DNA of 64,000 nt from Chlorogloeopsis sp038404745 (GCF_038404745.2 NZ_JAYKTT020000023.1:318557-382556); one strand, 5' to 3'. Positions 53,815 through 62,965 are shown, counted from the stretch's first letter. Numbers and translations are program-made. The notes: generated by a model from the letters alone, not told the origin.

Positions 53815-55296
53815 ATGAAAAAGATTATAAGGAAAATCCCTTTGGCTTATTTAATTCTTACTACTTTTTGGTTGAGATTAATTAATATAGGTTACTCAAA
53901 TTATCAGGGAGATGAAATTAAGGCATTATATAGACCACAAGATGGTCAAAGTATGCTTAATTTTTTACTCACTCAAAGAAAAGGGCCGATTCAATTTTTG
54001 GTTACTTATTTTATGAGTTTTTTTAATCATAATTTTGAGCATGAATTCTTGCTTAGATTACCTTTTACGATAGCAAGCATATTTGCTATTTACTTCTTTT
54101 ATAAATTTGTCAAAATTGAATTTGGGCAGAGAATAGCTCTTTATTCATCTTTATTCATATCCTTAAATGGTTTATTCGTTGCTTTTGCGAGAATAGTTCA
54201 ATATCAATCGTTTGTGATTTTATTTGCTATTTTGGCTTTGTATTGTTTCAGTTTAGCTGACAAGTATAACAATTGGAGAATTTATGGATTATATTTAGGC
54301 ATGTTTTTTTGGGCATTATCTATTCTTGCCCATTATGATGGCATCTTCATTGCTCCATTTGTCTTTTACCTAGTTTACAGATGGTATTTTAATAATTCAA
54401 ATCAAATCAAGCATTTAATTTATAGTGTTATTATCTTCTTAATTTTAGTATCTATATTTTATATTCCTTTCTTTCTTTTCATTTCAGAATCTACAAAAGA
54501 ATATTGGACAGAGAGGATAAGTAAACAATCTGTTAGTTCTACAAGAACTTTCATGACTTATAATCCGTTATTCTTGATATATATATACGCTATTTTGGGT
54601 TTAATGGGACTTTTCAAAATCAAAGAAAATTTTTCAGTTGTTCTATGGTTTTTATTTCCTCTAATATCATTAGAAACTTTAGTTGGTAATCCTGGCACAC
54701 ATATCTATACATACGTAATACCCTTCTGTATTTTAATGGCTTTTGGATTAGAAGTCATTCAATCTTTTATACAAAAGCAATTTTTCAAAAAATCACAATA
54801 TATTAGTGTGTTTATTTTAAGCACAATATATATATCTTCTTTCTTTTTTTCTCATCTATTATTTATAGATAACAAACAAGAATATCCATGGGAAAACAAA
54901 AATTTTGTATTTTTTAATTTTAAAAGACAAAGCAGACAGAGCTTATTTGGTTTCCCTTATTACAGACACTGGGAAAAGGTAGGATCGTATCTTGAAAGTA
55001 CAAAAAGTAATGTATACTTTATCACTAATGAAAAGAAAAGTATTACGAGATATTATATTCCTAGTAACTTCAAAAATTTAGAATTATATCCTTACGATGC
55101 CAATTCATATGAAAAAATATACGTAATATATATCAGAAATCCTCAAAGTGGAAACAAAAAAATTTTAGAGAAAGAACAAAGCTACTGGGAGGAACGATAT
55201 CAACGAGTAAAAACTTTTTCTAATCATGGCAGAATTGTAACTACGATTTATCGATTGTCAGGTAGTGAATGGGAGAAAGTAGTTAAGGGTAAATAG
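53815..55296 (+). CDS. GT39-type membrane glycosyltransferase
   Basis: A 493-residue protein with about ten hydrophobic segments, built like the ArnT/PMT superfamily that uses polyprenyl-phosphate sugars on the outer face of the membrane. The first outer loop has the acidic catalytic-type motif YQGDEIKAL and the second ERxGP-like KGPIQFL; HYDGIFIAP is also typical. The C-terminal ~120 residues are a soluble domain. It is distinctly AT-richer than its neighbours, perhaps acquired. ATG 53815 (MKKIIRKIPLAY) is preferred over ATG 53734, which lies in a repeat. Acceptor unknown. Confidence 0.78.
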   Translation: MKKIIRKIPLAYLILTTFWLRLINIGYSNYQGDEIKALYRPQDGQSMLNFLLTQRKGPIQFLVTYFMSFFNHNFEHEFLLRLPFTIASIFAIYFFYKFVKIEFGQRIALYSSLFISLNGLFVAFARIVQYQSFVILFAILALYCFSLADKYNNWRIYGLYLGMFFWALSILAHYDGIFIAPFVFYLVYRWYFNNSNQIKHLIYSVIIFLILVSIFYIPFFLFISESTKEYWTERISKQSVSSTRTFMTYNPLFLIYIYAILGLMGLFKIKENFSVVLWFLFPLISLETLVGNPGTHIYTYVIPFCILMAFGLEVIQSFIQKQFFKKSQYISVFILSTIYISSFFFSHLLFIDNKQEYPWENKNFVFFNFKRQSRQSLFGFPYYRHWEKVGSYLESTKSNVYFITNEKKSITRYYIPSNFKNLELYPYDANSYEKIYVIYIRNPQSGNKKILEKEQSYWEERYQRVKTFSNHGRIVTTIYRLSGSEWEKVVKGK

Positions 55297-55317
55297 TTAA
55301 TAGCTAATAGCTAATAG
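55294..55317. repeat. heptamer repeats (TAATAGC) at the glycosyltransferase stop
   Basis: TAGTTAATAGCTAATAGCTAATAG follows with period 7; its first TAG is the stop codon of the gene. Confidence 0.8.
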
Positions 55318-55405
55318 TGAGTGACGTCTAATGTGAATTAGCCGAACTCACCTTGAGCCGCACTAAAGAATAGATTGATTGTAAAATCCAATTTTATTGT
55401 GATAA

Positions 55406-55472
55406 CGACCACAGATAAACACAGATGCACACGGATGGTTTATCTGTGTTTATCTGTGTCCATCTGTGGTCG
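55406..55472. repeat. long hairpin (CGACCACAGATAAACACAGAT / rev. complement)
   Basis: 21-nt arms with about two mismatches around a 25-nt loop, itself built from ATCTGTGTTT words, then ATTTTTAT. Sits between convergent glycosyltransferase genes; likely repeat-derived terminator. Confidence 0.75.
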
Positions 55473-55529
55473 ATTTTTATAATATGATTTTTGCTTGCCA
55501 TTTTAATTGACATAAAACACTACTAACTA

Positions 55530-57572
55530 TCACCTTATCACTTCATCAATAACTGCTCGTCCGAATTCTTTTCCTTGGCTGGGAGAAAACCATCCCACTT
55601 CAATTTGGTAGCGTTGCTGTGGTTTAACTGGAGAAATTTTTAGTTTGTGAACATCTCGCAGGATTGTGCCTGGGCTAATTTGTTCTGGAACTATATATCC
55701 GTTCAACAAAGGTGTATTAGCAAGTTTATTTAGGCTATTATTGTCCTCGCGCAAACCAATTTTGAGTTGAATATCTGGCGTTAATGGCGCGAGAAATTGC
55801 CAGTAGAATGTGATAATTAAATCTTCAGTGGCAGACAATTTAGTTTGATTTAAGTCATAACCTAGTAGCCGCACTTGCTCGCCAAAAGACAAAGATAAAG
55901 GAAACTGAATGCGTTTTATATCTTCAGCTAAGGGTATTGAACCAGGATAAACCCAAACATAGTCAACATCATGAAACCGCACACTATATAAAGGTTGCTG
56001 CACTGCAAAGTAAGCCAGCATCTTTGGTTCTGGGAGTTGGCGCTGCAATTGATTTTTGTAAAATACCACTCGATTAGCCTGTGTCCAAGGGTGAATTCCA
56101 GATGGGATACGTTTGTCTATTGGTAAGGTTTGACCTTGGAAATAAGTGGAAAAATATCGACTATACCAACTAGCTACTTTAATTGCTTTTACATTTGGTG
56201 ATTGATTCAACCATTGTGCAGCTTTTTCTAGACCTTCTCCTTGACCAATCATAAATATATTTTGGGCTACTTTCACACCACCCAGCAAAGGATTGTAATA
56301 AGTCAGGTAATGGGGATAGTGGGGTAAAAGGAAGATTAATTGTAAAAGTAATAGAACTACTGCTGTTAACGGGGCGCGATCGCTAGAGAAATTGGGAAGA
56401 TTTGTCGTGCGATCGCCTATCCAATTTTCAACCCAAGAAATTATTTTTAGCCAACCAACTGCTGCGAGTAACCCTAGTATAGGCAAGCAAAGATTAATAT
56501 AACGGTCAATTTTACTGTCACTTACAGATAGTATCAGCAGGACGCATAGAGAAATCAGAACAAGTGCTGCCAACTCAGGCACTTTCTGTTGCTTTTGCCG
56601 CAACCCTGGTATGAGCAATACTGCACTCGTTGCCAACAAACCTACTTGCAGTACAGGTGATAGACGATATGCCAGCACGAGCGGATAGAAAAGAATTCCT
56701 GGCGAATGGGTAAGTTGCCCCAAGAAAAAAAGAAATCCGCGATCAGACTCGTCTAGTATACCCTTGTATATCTGAGTGAAAACATATCCGGGTGAAACCC
56801 ACATTGCTGGGAAAATGAGGGTAAACACTACTAAAATAGTAGCTCCCCAAAGTGCAAAGCCCTGAAATTGACGCTTCCAGCCCTTTTTGGGAAAACTACT
56901 CTGCCAAATTCCTAACTCAATCAACACTATTAACAGAGCAATAGCAGCTAGTAAAAATAATGCAGTTATTTTCGCTGCCGTTGCCAATCCCAAAAATACT
57001 CCCGAAACTAGTAGAGATTTGCGATCGCTATCTTTTCGCAAATATGAGAGAAACAGCAATATAGCCAAAACAGCAAAATCAGCTTGTAGGGCATCTGTGG
57101 TGATAAAGCGTTGATATGCTAAAAAAAATGGTTCTAACAGCAGCAGGCTAATGGTACATAGAGCTACAGCTTGATTAAATAAACGCTTGCTGAGTACATA
57201 TAAATACACCATACAAGCAGAAGTGATTATTGCTTGTACTAGGCGAGGAATTATATACAAGGGAATGGGAAACTCTTGAATATTCAAGCAAGCGCCCAAA
57301 TCTGAAGGCAAATCTATACCTAAAAAGCCAGGGAAAAGCTTGTGCAGCGAACAATTCAACCACATACTGATGCCACTGAGCCACATGTTGGGAACCCCAG
57401 GATGGTGCTTGAGAAAAGTACGAGTTAAATCTCCTTCCAACAAACGTTTGATAAACTGACTGCCGCGATATATCCACAACCCCTCATCCGTATTCAGGGA
57501 TGCAGTAATTGCCAAGGTACGTAGTGCGAATGAGATGAGGAAGATGGCAAGCAATAAAGGGGAACGTTTCAT
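55530..57572 (-). CDS. GT39-type (PMT/ArnT-like) membrane glycosyltransferase
   Basis: A 680-residue protein with a dozen hydrophobic segments and the first-loop motif LNTDEGLWIYRGSQF, including the DE pair characteristic of GT39 enzymes. The loop HHPGVPNMWLSGI and the FITTDALQADFAVL stretch are also family-like. The last ~230 residues form a soluble domain (LLGYDLNQTKL, LIITFYWQF). The acceptor may be protein or lipid. ATG 57572 (MKRSPLLLAIF) is preferred: upstream in-frame codons reach 57812 but overlap the divergent SnoaL-like gene. Confidence 0.82.
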   Translation of the reverse strand: MKRSPLLLAIFLISFALRTLAITASLNTDEGLWIYRGSQFIKRLLEGDLTRTFLKHHPGVPNMWLSGISMWLNCSLHKLFPGFLGIDLPSDLGACLNIQEFPIPLYIIPRLVQAIITSACMVYLYVLSKRLFNQAVALCTISLLLLEPFFLAYQRFITTDALQADFAVLAILLFLSYLRKDSDRKSLLVSGVFLGLATAAKITALFLLAAIALLIVLIELGIWQSSFPKKGWKRQFQGFALWGATILVVFTLIFPAMWVSPGYVFTQIYKGILDESDRGFLFFLGQLTHSPGILFYPLVLAYRLSPVLQVGLLATSAVLLIPGLRQKQQKVPELAALVLISLCVLLILSVSDSKIDRYINLCLPILGLLAAVGWLKIISWVENWIGDRTTNLPNFSSDRAPLTAVVLLLLQLIFLLPHYPHYLTYYNPLLGGVKVAQNIFMIGQGEGLEKAAQWLNQSPNVKAIKVASWYSRYFSTYFQGQTLPIDKRIPSGIHPWTQANRVVFYKNQLQRQLPEPKMLAYFAVQQPLYSVRFHDVDYVWVYPGSIPLAEDIKRIQFPLSLSFGEQVRLLGYDLNQTKLSATEDLIITFYWQFLAPLTPDIQLKIGLREDNNSLNKLANTPLLNGYIVPEQISPGTILRDVHKLKISPVKPQQRYQIEVGWFSPSQGKEFGRAVIDEVIR

Positions 57573-57772
57573 TAGGGCAAAAAAATCGCCTGTAACTCTG
57601 GGATAGTTTATCAGACGGGGATACATAAGTAGAAGGCAGATGGCAGAAGGTAATAAAAGGCTGTTTCTGCCTGCTTTTGTGCAAACACTTAAGTGACTGA
57701 CAATATGATAAGAGCGATCGCTTTTTGAGTACGGTAATAAGTAAGTAGACTGTCCAGAAGGAAAGTACTGAA

Positions 57773-58159
57773 ATGAGCAACCTTGACATTGTAAAGCGTC
57801 TGTACACAGCATTTAGCGATCGCGATCAAAATACCATTCTTCAAATATTCGATCCCAATATAGAGTGGATACAAAACGAAGGGTTTCCGGGTGGTGGCAG
57901 ACATTTTGGGGTAGACGCAATTTTGAATGATGTCTTTGCCAAGTTTCGCTCGGAGTGGGATACATGGCAAGCAGTTGTGGAGGAATGGTTAGACGCTGGC
58001 GACACAATTATCGCTTTAGGCGAATATCGTGGTATTTACAAATCAACAGGCAAATCCACAAAAGCTGCATTTGCTCACGTTTACAGACTCAAAGATAATC
58101 GCATTGTCAAATTTCAGCAATATACGGATACGCTGAAAGTCGCTGAAGCAATGCAGTAA
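57773..58159 (+). CDS. SnoaL-like / NTF2-fold protein
   Basis: A 128-residue small protein with the NTF2-like pattern: MSNLDIVKRLYTAFSDRD at the N-terminus, DPNIEWIQNEGFPGGGRHFG in the middle and AFAHVYRLKDNRIVKFQQYTDT at the end. The cone-shaped pocket of this fold hosts varied ligands and reactions, so the function is open. AAGGA 11 bases before ATG is a good ribosome site. It is 22 bp upstream of the zinc-ribbon gene and probably co-transcribed. Confidence 0.85.
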   Translation: MSNLDIVKRLYTAFSDRDQNTILQIFDPNIEWIQNEGFPGGGRHFGVDAILNDVFAKFRSEWDTWQAVVEEWLDAGDTIIALGEYRGIYKSTGKSTKAAFAHVYRLKDNRIVKFQQYTDTLKVAEAMQ

Positions 58160-58181
58160 TCACACTTCATCAGGAGACGGA

Positions 58182-58367
58182 ATGGGGCGATCACTTCGAG
58201 TTAAACTATGTTCTCAATGCAATCAACCTGCATCAGTTCTTTATCGCCTTAAGCATGAAAAGGATGGGGATTGGATTTTTGTATGTCCTCAATGTTGGCA
58301 ACAAGTCAGTGAAAATAACCCATTTTATATTTATGGTGGAACCTGGAAAGCCCAGAAAAAGAGTTAG
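58182..58367 (+). CDS. small zinc-ribbon protein
   Basis: A 61-residue protein with two cysteine pairs, KLCSQCNQPAS and FVCPQCWQQVS, forming a zinc ribbon. AGGAG five bases before the ATG is an excellent ribosome site. Located 22 bp after the SnoaL-like gene. Similar WxFxCxxCWQ wording occurs in the small protein at 39444-39647. Function unknown; such proteins may bind nucleic acid or protein partners. Confidence 0.78.
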   Translation: MGRSLRVKLCSQCNQPASVLYRLKHEKDGDWIFVCPQCWQQVSENNPFYIYGGTWKAQKKS

Positions 58368-58478
58368 CACCTTGAATTTTTGGCGGTGCGGCGCTTGGCG
58401 GCAACACACCCTACACTCAACTACACTCAACTTGTCTTTACTATATTTCGTCTTCTTTAAAATAAATTATTAACTAAT

Positions 58479-58865
58479 TTACCGCTCATAAATTTCTAAT
58501 GGTAAAGCATCTGGATCTTGAAAGAAAGTAAATCGCTTGCCAGTAATTTCATCTCTTCTAATATCTTCTACTTCAATACCCTGAGCTTGTAAATCACGTA
58601 CAGTTTTATCGATATCATCAACTTCAAATGCCAAATGTCTTAATCCACAAGCTTCTGGTTTACTTACTCTTTGTGGAGGATTAGGAAAAGAAAACAATTC
58701 GATTTGGCAATTATTACCAACTTGTAAATCTAATTTATAAGAGTTTCTAGCTGTCCGAAAAGTCTCATTTATAATTGAAAATCCTAAAATTTCTGTATAA
58801 AACTTTTTTGATTTTTCATAATCTGAACAAATAATTGCTACATGATGAATTCCAGTAGTTTTCAT
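58479..58865 (-). CDS. VOC family protein (glyoxalase-like)
   Basis: A 128-residue vicinal-oxygen-chelate protein with two beta-alpha-beta-beta-beta halves. Metal-ligand-type residues: His in GIHHVAIICSD, Glu in CQIELFSFPNP, His in LRHLAFEVDDI and Glu in PLEIYER. This is the glyoxalase/YaeR-like subgroup (TGKRFTFFQDPDALPLEIYE). Reaction unknown. Transcribed alone. Confidence 0.88.
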   Translation of the reverse strand: MKTTGIHHVAIICSDYEKSKKFYTEILGFSIINETFRTARNSYKLDLQVGNNCQIELFSFPNPPQRVSKPEACGLRHLAFEVDDIDKTVRDLQAQGIEVEDIRRDEITGKRFTFFQDPDALPLEIYER

Positions 58866-58894
58866 TTCTAGGTGTTAATGGTTAGTAGTTAGTA

Positions 58895-58954
58895 GGGGCG
58901 GATTTTGCCGATGATTTTTCGGTTTAAACAGACAATTTATCTTCTAAACCCGCC
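58895..58954. repeat. ~60-bp GGGCGGGTT/AACCCGCCC element, copy 2 (reverse orientation)
   Basis: Its reverse complement begins GGCGGGTTTAGAAGATAAAT, identical to the start of copy 1 at 24381. Followed by the CCGTGTCTGCATGTCCCC repeat tract to 59030. Confidence 0.75.
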
Positions 58955-59061
58955 CGCACAGTGGTTAGTTGTTCTCTCCTCATCTCCGTGTCTGCATGTC
59001 CCCTTGTCTCCATGTCCCCTTATCCTCAAAATGGGGGCAGGCGATTTGCCTACCCCGGATA

Positions 59062-60309
59062 CTATTCATCCTGCAAAACCGTCTTGGAAACAATTCTGGT
59101 TTTTTTGCGATCGCTTTCCGATAATTCTTCTCCTGCTTGCAAGCGGGTGGCAGAAGTTTGTAAAACCGTTGCTGCACCTACATCCCCCATCTGTAAGGCA
59201 GTTTTGGCAGCAGTTTGCAACATTGTTGCCGCTCCAGCGCGATCGCCTTGTTGCAATTTCACCTCTGCTAGTTGGGTTTGCCGATACTTAGCTAATGCCA
59301 GAATATGCTGCTGTACTTCTGGATTGGAGTCGCTTTGATAAGCCGAAAGCACATTTACGTTCACCGTTATATTTTCTGTCACTAAGCCTGTCTTGTTTTG
59401 TGCCGGATCGTCGTAACGTACTTGTAAATTGGCAATAGCTTGTTTGCCCTGCGGAAACTGCCCCAAATAAAGATTTAACAAAACAACTCGTTCCGTATCC
59501 TTCATCAAATCACCCAGGCGTATGGTATAACGTCCATCAGCTTCCTCTTGCACTGGTAACTCAATTGTATCTGGAGAAACTTGGGCAATCGGTTTTAGTT
59601 CAGCTAACCGCACCTTCGGCATTAAAGAGAAAATTAAATAAGCATTAGTCAATCCCACTGCTTGCATGCGGTTGAAAAGGCGGCTAAATTCATCTACTGC
59701 TTGTTCTGGTTGCTGAATATAAGAAAGCGTACCGCCACCAGCATCAGCTATTTTTTCCAAAATATCTTGGTTCCAATTGTCACCAAATCCCAAAGTATTT
59801 AAAGTTAAACTGTAGCCAGTAGCCAACTGGGCGAATTTCAAACAACGTTTGTTGTCACCGTGTTCATTTTCGCCATCAGTGAGTAGAAACGCTTGGGAAA
59901 TAGCTTCTTTTTTCCCCTTCGCCAATTCCTCAATACCCAAACGCAACCCTTCGTCAATAGCAGTACCACCATCGGCAGCAAGACGATTGATTTGTTGTTT
60001 AATGCGTTCTTTGTCTTCGATCGCTTGATTAGGTACTAAGACTTTGGCACGATGATCGAAAACTACTATACTCAAGCGATCGCCTGGCTTGAGTCTGTCA
60101 AGAATGCGAATTGCGGCTTTTTTAACAGTTTCTAGTGGTCGTCCGCTCATAGATCCACTATGATCCAAGATTAAGCATAAATTCAGTGGCACATCACGAT
60201 CCATTTGTTCTGCGATCGCAGAAACAGAAATTGCCAACTGACGTTGACTGTTCATTTGACTGGCATCCAAATTGCCATCATTTAGTTTAGGCAGCAAACT
60301 AACCTTCAT
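59062..60309 (-). CDS. von Willebrand factor type A domain protein
   Basis: A 415-residue soluble protein. The VWA domain (~38-215) has the intact metal-ion site DHSGSMSG, the Thr in GGTAIDEG and Asp in LLTDGENEHGD. A beta-rich middle and a helical tail (LAKYRQTQLAEVKLQQGDRAGAATML) complete it. VWA domains mediate protein-protein contacts with a bound Mg ion. It is typical of cyanobacterial VWA proteins, often next to signalling or protease genes; here it diverges from clpR. Partner unknown. Confidence 0.88.
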   Translation of the reverse strand: MKVSLLPKLNDGNLDASQMNSQRQLAISVSAIAEQMDRDVPLNLCLILDHSGSMSGRPLETVKKAAIRILDRLKPGDRLSIVVFDHRAKVLVPNQAIEDKERIKQQINRLAADGGTAIDEGLRLGIEELAKGKKEAISQAFLLTDGENEHGDNKRCLKFAQLATGYSLTLNTLGFGDNWNQDILEKIADAGGGTLSYIQQPEQAVDEFSRLFNRMQAVGLTNAYLIFSLMPKVRLAELKPIAQVSPDTIELPVQEEADGRYTIRLGDLMKDTERVVLLNLYLGQFPQGKQAIANLQVRYDDPAQNKTGLVTENITVNVNVLSAYQSDSNPEVQQHILALAKYRQTQLAEVKLQQGDRAGAATMLQTAAKTALQMGDVGAATVLQTSATRLQAGEELSESDRKKTRIVSKTVLQDE

Positions 60310-60548
60310 AGTTTAAGGTTCCGAACCAGGATATACCATATTTATAAATAACTTCAGGATGCAATATCTGCTCTACGGAAAAGCAATCAAGCAAAGATAC
60401 ATTAATAATATTGACAATAATTTAATCACAAGTGTTACTTAAAGGCAGAAAAATCCTGCTTATGAGCGAGAAATCCGCACCTCCAGATGAGCTTGCATCG
60501 CGCTAGGATGTATTACAGTTAACGGCTTTAATTCAGGCAACAGTTGCT

Positions 60549-61211
60549 ATGGACATTTCCCCCATCAAGGCTGTGCAAGCCCCCTATTACGGCGATAACT
60601 TCTACCGCACGCCACCGCCAGATTTACCTTCTTTATTATTGAAGGAGCGAATTGTCTATCTTGGTATGCCGCTGGTGCCTGCTGTGACGGAACTTATCGT
60701 TGCTGAACTACTGTATTTGCAGTCTGACGATCCAGAAAAACCGATTAAAATCTACATCAACTCCACTGGCACTTCCGGTTATAGTGGTGAACCGATTGGC
60801 TTTGAGACAGAAGCTTTTGCCATTTATGACACGATCAAATACATCAAGCCTCCTATTCACACCATCTGCATCGGGATGGCAGTAGGTATGGCAGCAATGC
60901 TCCTCAGTGCCGGAACAAAGGGATGCCGCGCTAGTTTACCCAACGCTAGTATTGTCTTGCACCAACCCAAGAGTTATGCTCAAGGTCAAGCAACTGATAT
61001 TCAAATTCGCGCTAAGGAAGTACTAGCTAACAAGGCAACAATGTTAGACATTCTTTCTCGCAATACCGGGCAGCCCAAGGAAAGAATTGAGAAGGATATG
61101 GATCGCCTCTTTTATATGACTCCTAAGCAAGCTGTGGAATACGGCTTGATTGATAGAGTCTTTGAAAAAGAAGAACTCGCTCACCCTCCTGTACCTGCGA
61201 GTATTCTTTAA
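60549..61211 (+). CDS. clpR: ClpR, non-catalytic Clp protease subunit
   Basis: A 220-residue ClpP homologue with the nucleophile replaced. The elbow that reads GLAASMGS in ClpP is here GMAVGMAAML, so the Ser is Gly. His in VLHQPKS and the Asp-bearing EKDMDR helix remain. It has an N-terminal extension and the extra STGTSGYSGEP loop known in cyanobacterial ClpR. It assembles with ClpP3 into a mixed core and is essential in studied cyanobacteria. The next gene, 109 bp away, is clpP. Confidence 0.94.
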   Translation: MDISPIKAVQAPYYGDNFYRTPPPDLPSLLLKERIVYLGMPLVPAVTELIVAELLYLQSDDPEKPIKIYINSTGTSGYSGEPIGFETEAFAIYDTIKYIKPPIHTICIGMAVGMAAMLLSAGTKGCRASLPNASIVLHQPKSYAQGQATDIQIRAKEVLANKATMLDILSRNTGQPKERIEKDMDRLFYMTPKQAVEYGLIDRVFEKEELAHPPVPASIL

Positions 61212-61319
61212 AGACAGAAGGCAGCTATGCTGGAGGCAGAAGAGTAAAAAATTAATCTTTCATACTTCATCCTTCATACTTTACCCACCTCCCAATAATT
61301 TATATACGGAGTAGTAAAA

Positions 61320-61913
61320 ATGCCTATAGGCGTTCCTAAGGTTCCCTACCGGATGCCGGGGGAACAATTTACACAATGGATTGACATTTACAATCGTCTT
61401 TACCGAGAACGTATTATCTTCTTGGGACGAGACATTGACGATGAAATAGCCAATCAAATTATTGCTGTCATGCTGTATCTGGATTCCGAAGATCCAGGTA
61501 AGGATATTTATTTATACATCAACTCCCCTGGTGGGATGGTTACCTCTGGCTTGGCAATTTATGACACCATGCAGCACATCAAATCTGATGTGGTAACAAT
61601 TTGTGTGGGTTTAGCAGCTTCGATGGGTTCTTTCTTGCTAGCAGCTGGCACTAAAGGCAAACGATTGGCGTTGCCTCACTCACGGATTATGATTCACCAG
61701 CCTTCTGGCGGTACTCGCGGGCAAGCAACCGATATCGAAATTGAAGCGAGAGAAATTTTGCGGATTCGCCGTCAACTCAATCAGATTTACGCTAACAATA
61801 CTGGTCAGCCTTTGGAAAGGATAGAAAAAGACATGGATCGTGACTTTTTTATGTCTGCCCAAGAGGCAAAAGACTACGGCTTGATTGATAGAGTTATTGA
61901 AGAACGCCCGTAG
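61320..61913 (+). CDS. clpP: ATP-dependent Clp protease proteolytic subunit
   Basis: A 197-residue serine protease of the ClpP family. The complete triad is present: Ser in GLAASMGSFLL, His in MIHQPSGG and Asp in EKDMDRDFF. It follows clpR, as clpP3 does in other cyanobacteria, so this is likely the ClpP3-type subunit. Its stop TAG begins a heptamer-repeat tract (TAGGGAC) running to 61937. Confidence 0.95.
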   Translation: MPIGVPKVPYRMPGEQFTQWIDIYNRLYRERIIFLGRDIDDEIANQIIAVMLYLDSEDPGKDIYLYINSPGGMVTSGLAIYDTMQHIKSDVVTICVGLAASMGSFLLAAGTKGKRLALPHSRIMIHQPSGGTRGQATDIEIEAREILRIRRQLNQIYANNTGQPLERIEKDMDRDFFMSAQEAKDYGLIDRVIEERP

Positions 61914-61937
61914 TTAGGACTAGGGACTAGGGGCTAG
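61911..61937. repeat. heptamer repeats (TAGGGAC type) at the clpP stop
   Basis: TAGTTAGGACTAGGGACTAG is followed by GGGCTAG; the period is 7 and the first TAG is the clpP stop. Confidence 0.75.
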
Positions 61938-61971
61938 TGGGAATGTGGGATAATAACCACTAACTACTGTA

Positions 61972-62030
61972 CGGGCGGGTTTTAATAACAATCCCTCTAG
62001 GATGACAAAATATCTAAATAAACCCGCCCC
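61972..62030. repeat. ~60-bp GGGCGGGTT/AACCCGCCC element, copy 3
   Basis: Same inverted ends as copies 1 and 2 but a different interior (CCCTCTAGGATGAC). Lies between clpP and the DnaJ-TPR gene. Confidence 0.7.
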
Positions 62031-62157
62031 TACTAATGACGAATGGACGAATGACTAATCATTAACCTTTAAAATTGGCAATTTGGTCTTTATCATTGGT
62101 ACCTAAAGCATTATGCTTTAACCTAATAGTTCATATTCGTGCTTCTAGTAGCTGAAG

Positions 62158-62775
62158 ATGGATCTTGGAGATTGCTACCGTTTATTGGGTTTAAGATCGG
62201 GAGCTTCCTTTGCCGAAATCAAGGCGTCTTATCGCCGATTGGTGCAGCAATATCATCCTGATATCAACCCAGATGATAAAAAAGCGAAAGAAAAGTTTAT
62301 TGCCTTGACTGAGGCATACAAGTTGCTATTGGAAGTTGTACCTCCTATCTCAATACCGCAACAGTCAACTCAATCATCAGGGGCAACTCCTCAGGAAATC
62401 ACAAAAACTTACTCAGAACAAATTTCTAACCAAACGCCACAGCACAAACCAAAACCACAACCGCCACAAGCATCAGAAATAGAACAGCGTTTGAAGTGGA
62501 AAACTTATGAGCAATTGCAGCAGTTTTTGAAAGCAAGAAGATTTCCGCAGGCGATCGCACTAGCAGAAGCTTTGGCAGAACGGATGCCAGAAGATGCGGA
62601 AGTACGGCAGTGGCAAGCTATTGCTTATCAAATTTGGGGAAGAGCGCTGATTGCACAAAAACAGCTACCTAAAGCCAAAATCTATCTGCAAAAAGCTTTA
62701 AAAACTGATCCCCATAATAAGGCTTTATGGGATGAAATACAGCTTGACTTCCAAAAGCTAGAACAACTTTTGTGA
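62158..62775 (+). CDS. DnaJ-domain protein with TPR-like C-terminus
   Basis: A 205-residue co-chaperone-like protein. J-domain at residues 3-60 with the HPD loop (VQQYHPDINPDD) needed to stimulate an Hsp70. A Pro/Gln-rich linker follows, then a helical TPR-like pair (FPQAIALAEALAERMPEDAEV, QLPKAKIYLQKALKTDPHNK). No zinc-finger domain, so a type III J-protein. Partner DnaK and clients unknown. Confidence 0.92.
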   Translation: MDLGDCYRLLGLRSGASFAEIKASYRRLVQQYHPDINPDDKKAKEKFIALTEAYKLLLEVVPPISIPQQSTQSSGATPQEITKTYSEQISNQTPQHKPKPQPPQASEIEQRLKWKTYEQLQQFLKARRFPQAIALAEALAERMPEDAEVRQWQAIAYQIWGRALIAQKQLPKAKIYLQKALKTDPHNKALWDEIQLDFQKLEQLL

Positions 62776-62810
62776 TGATAAAGTTCTTTGCAATACGCTT
62801 TTCAAAATAC

Positions 62811-62843
62811 AGCTCCCCGACTTTTCTAAAAAGTCGGGGAGCT
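62811..62843. terminator. perfect 15-bp hairpin (dispersed repeat copy 5)
   Basis: AGCTCCCCGACTTTT-CTA-AAAAGTCGGGGAGCT, 36 bp after the DnaJ-TPR stop. This is the best-preserved member of the hairpin family and likely terminates the gene. Confidence 0.85.
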
Positions 62844-62965
62844 TTAACAAAGGATATTTTAAGTTTAATAGAGTTGTTTTACTTAATATAAACTTTTGTA
62901 TAATTTAATTTACGGGTTTGCAGCACACATTTTATTGTAAACAAGACTTGATTCAGAACATAGCA

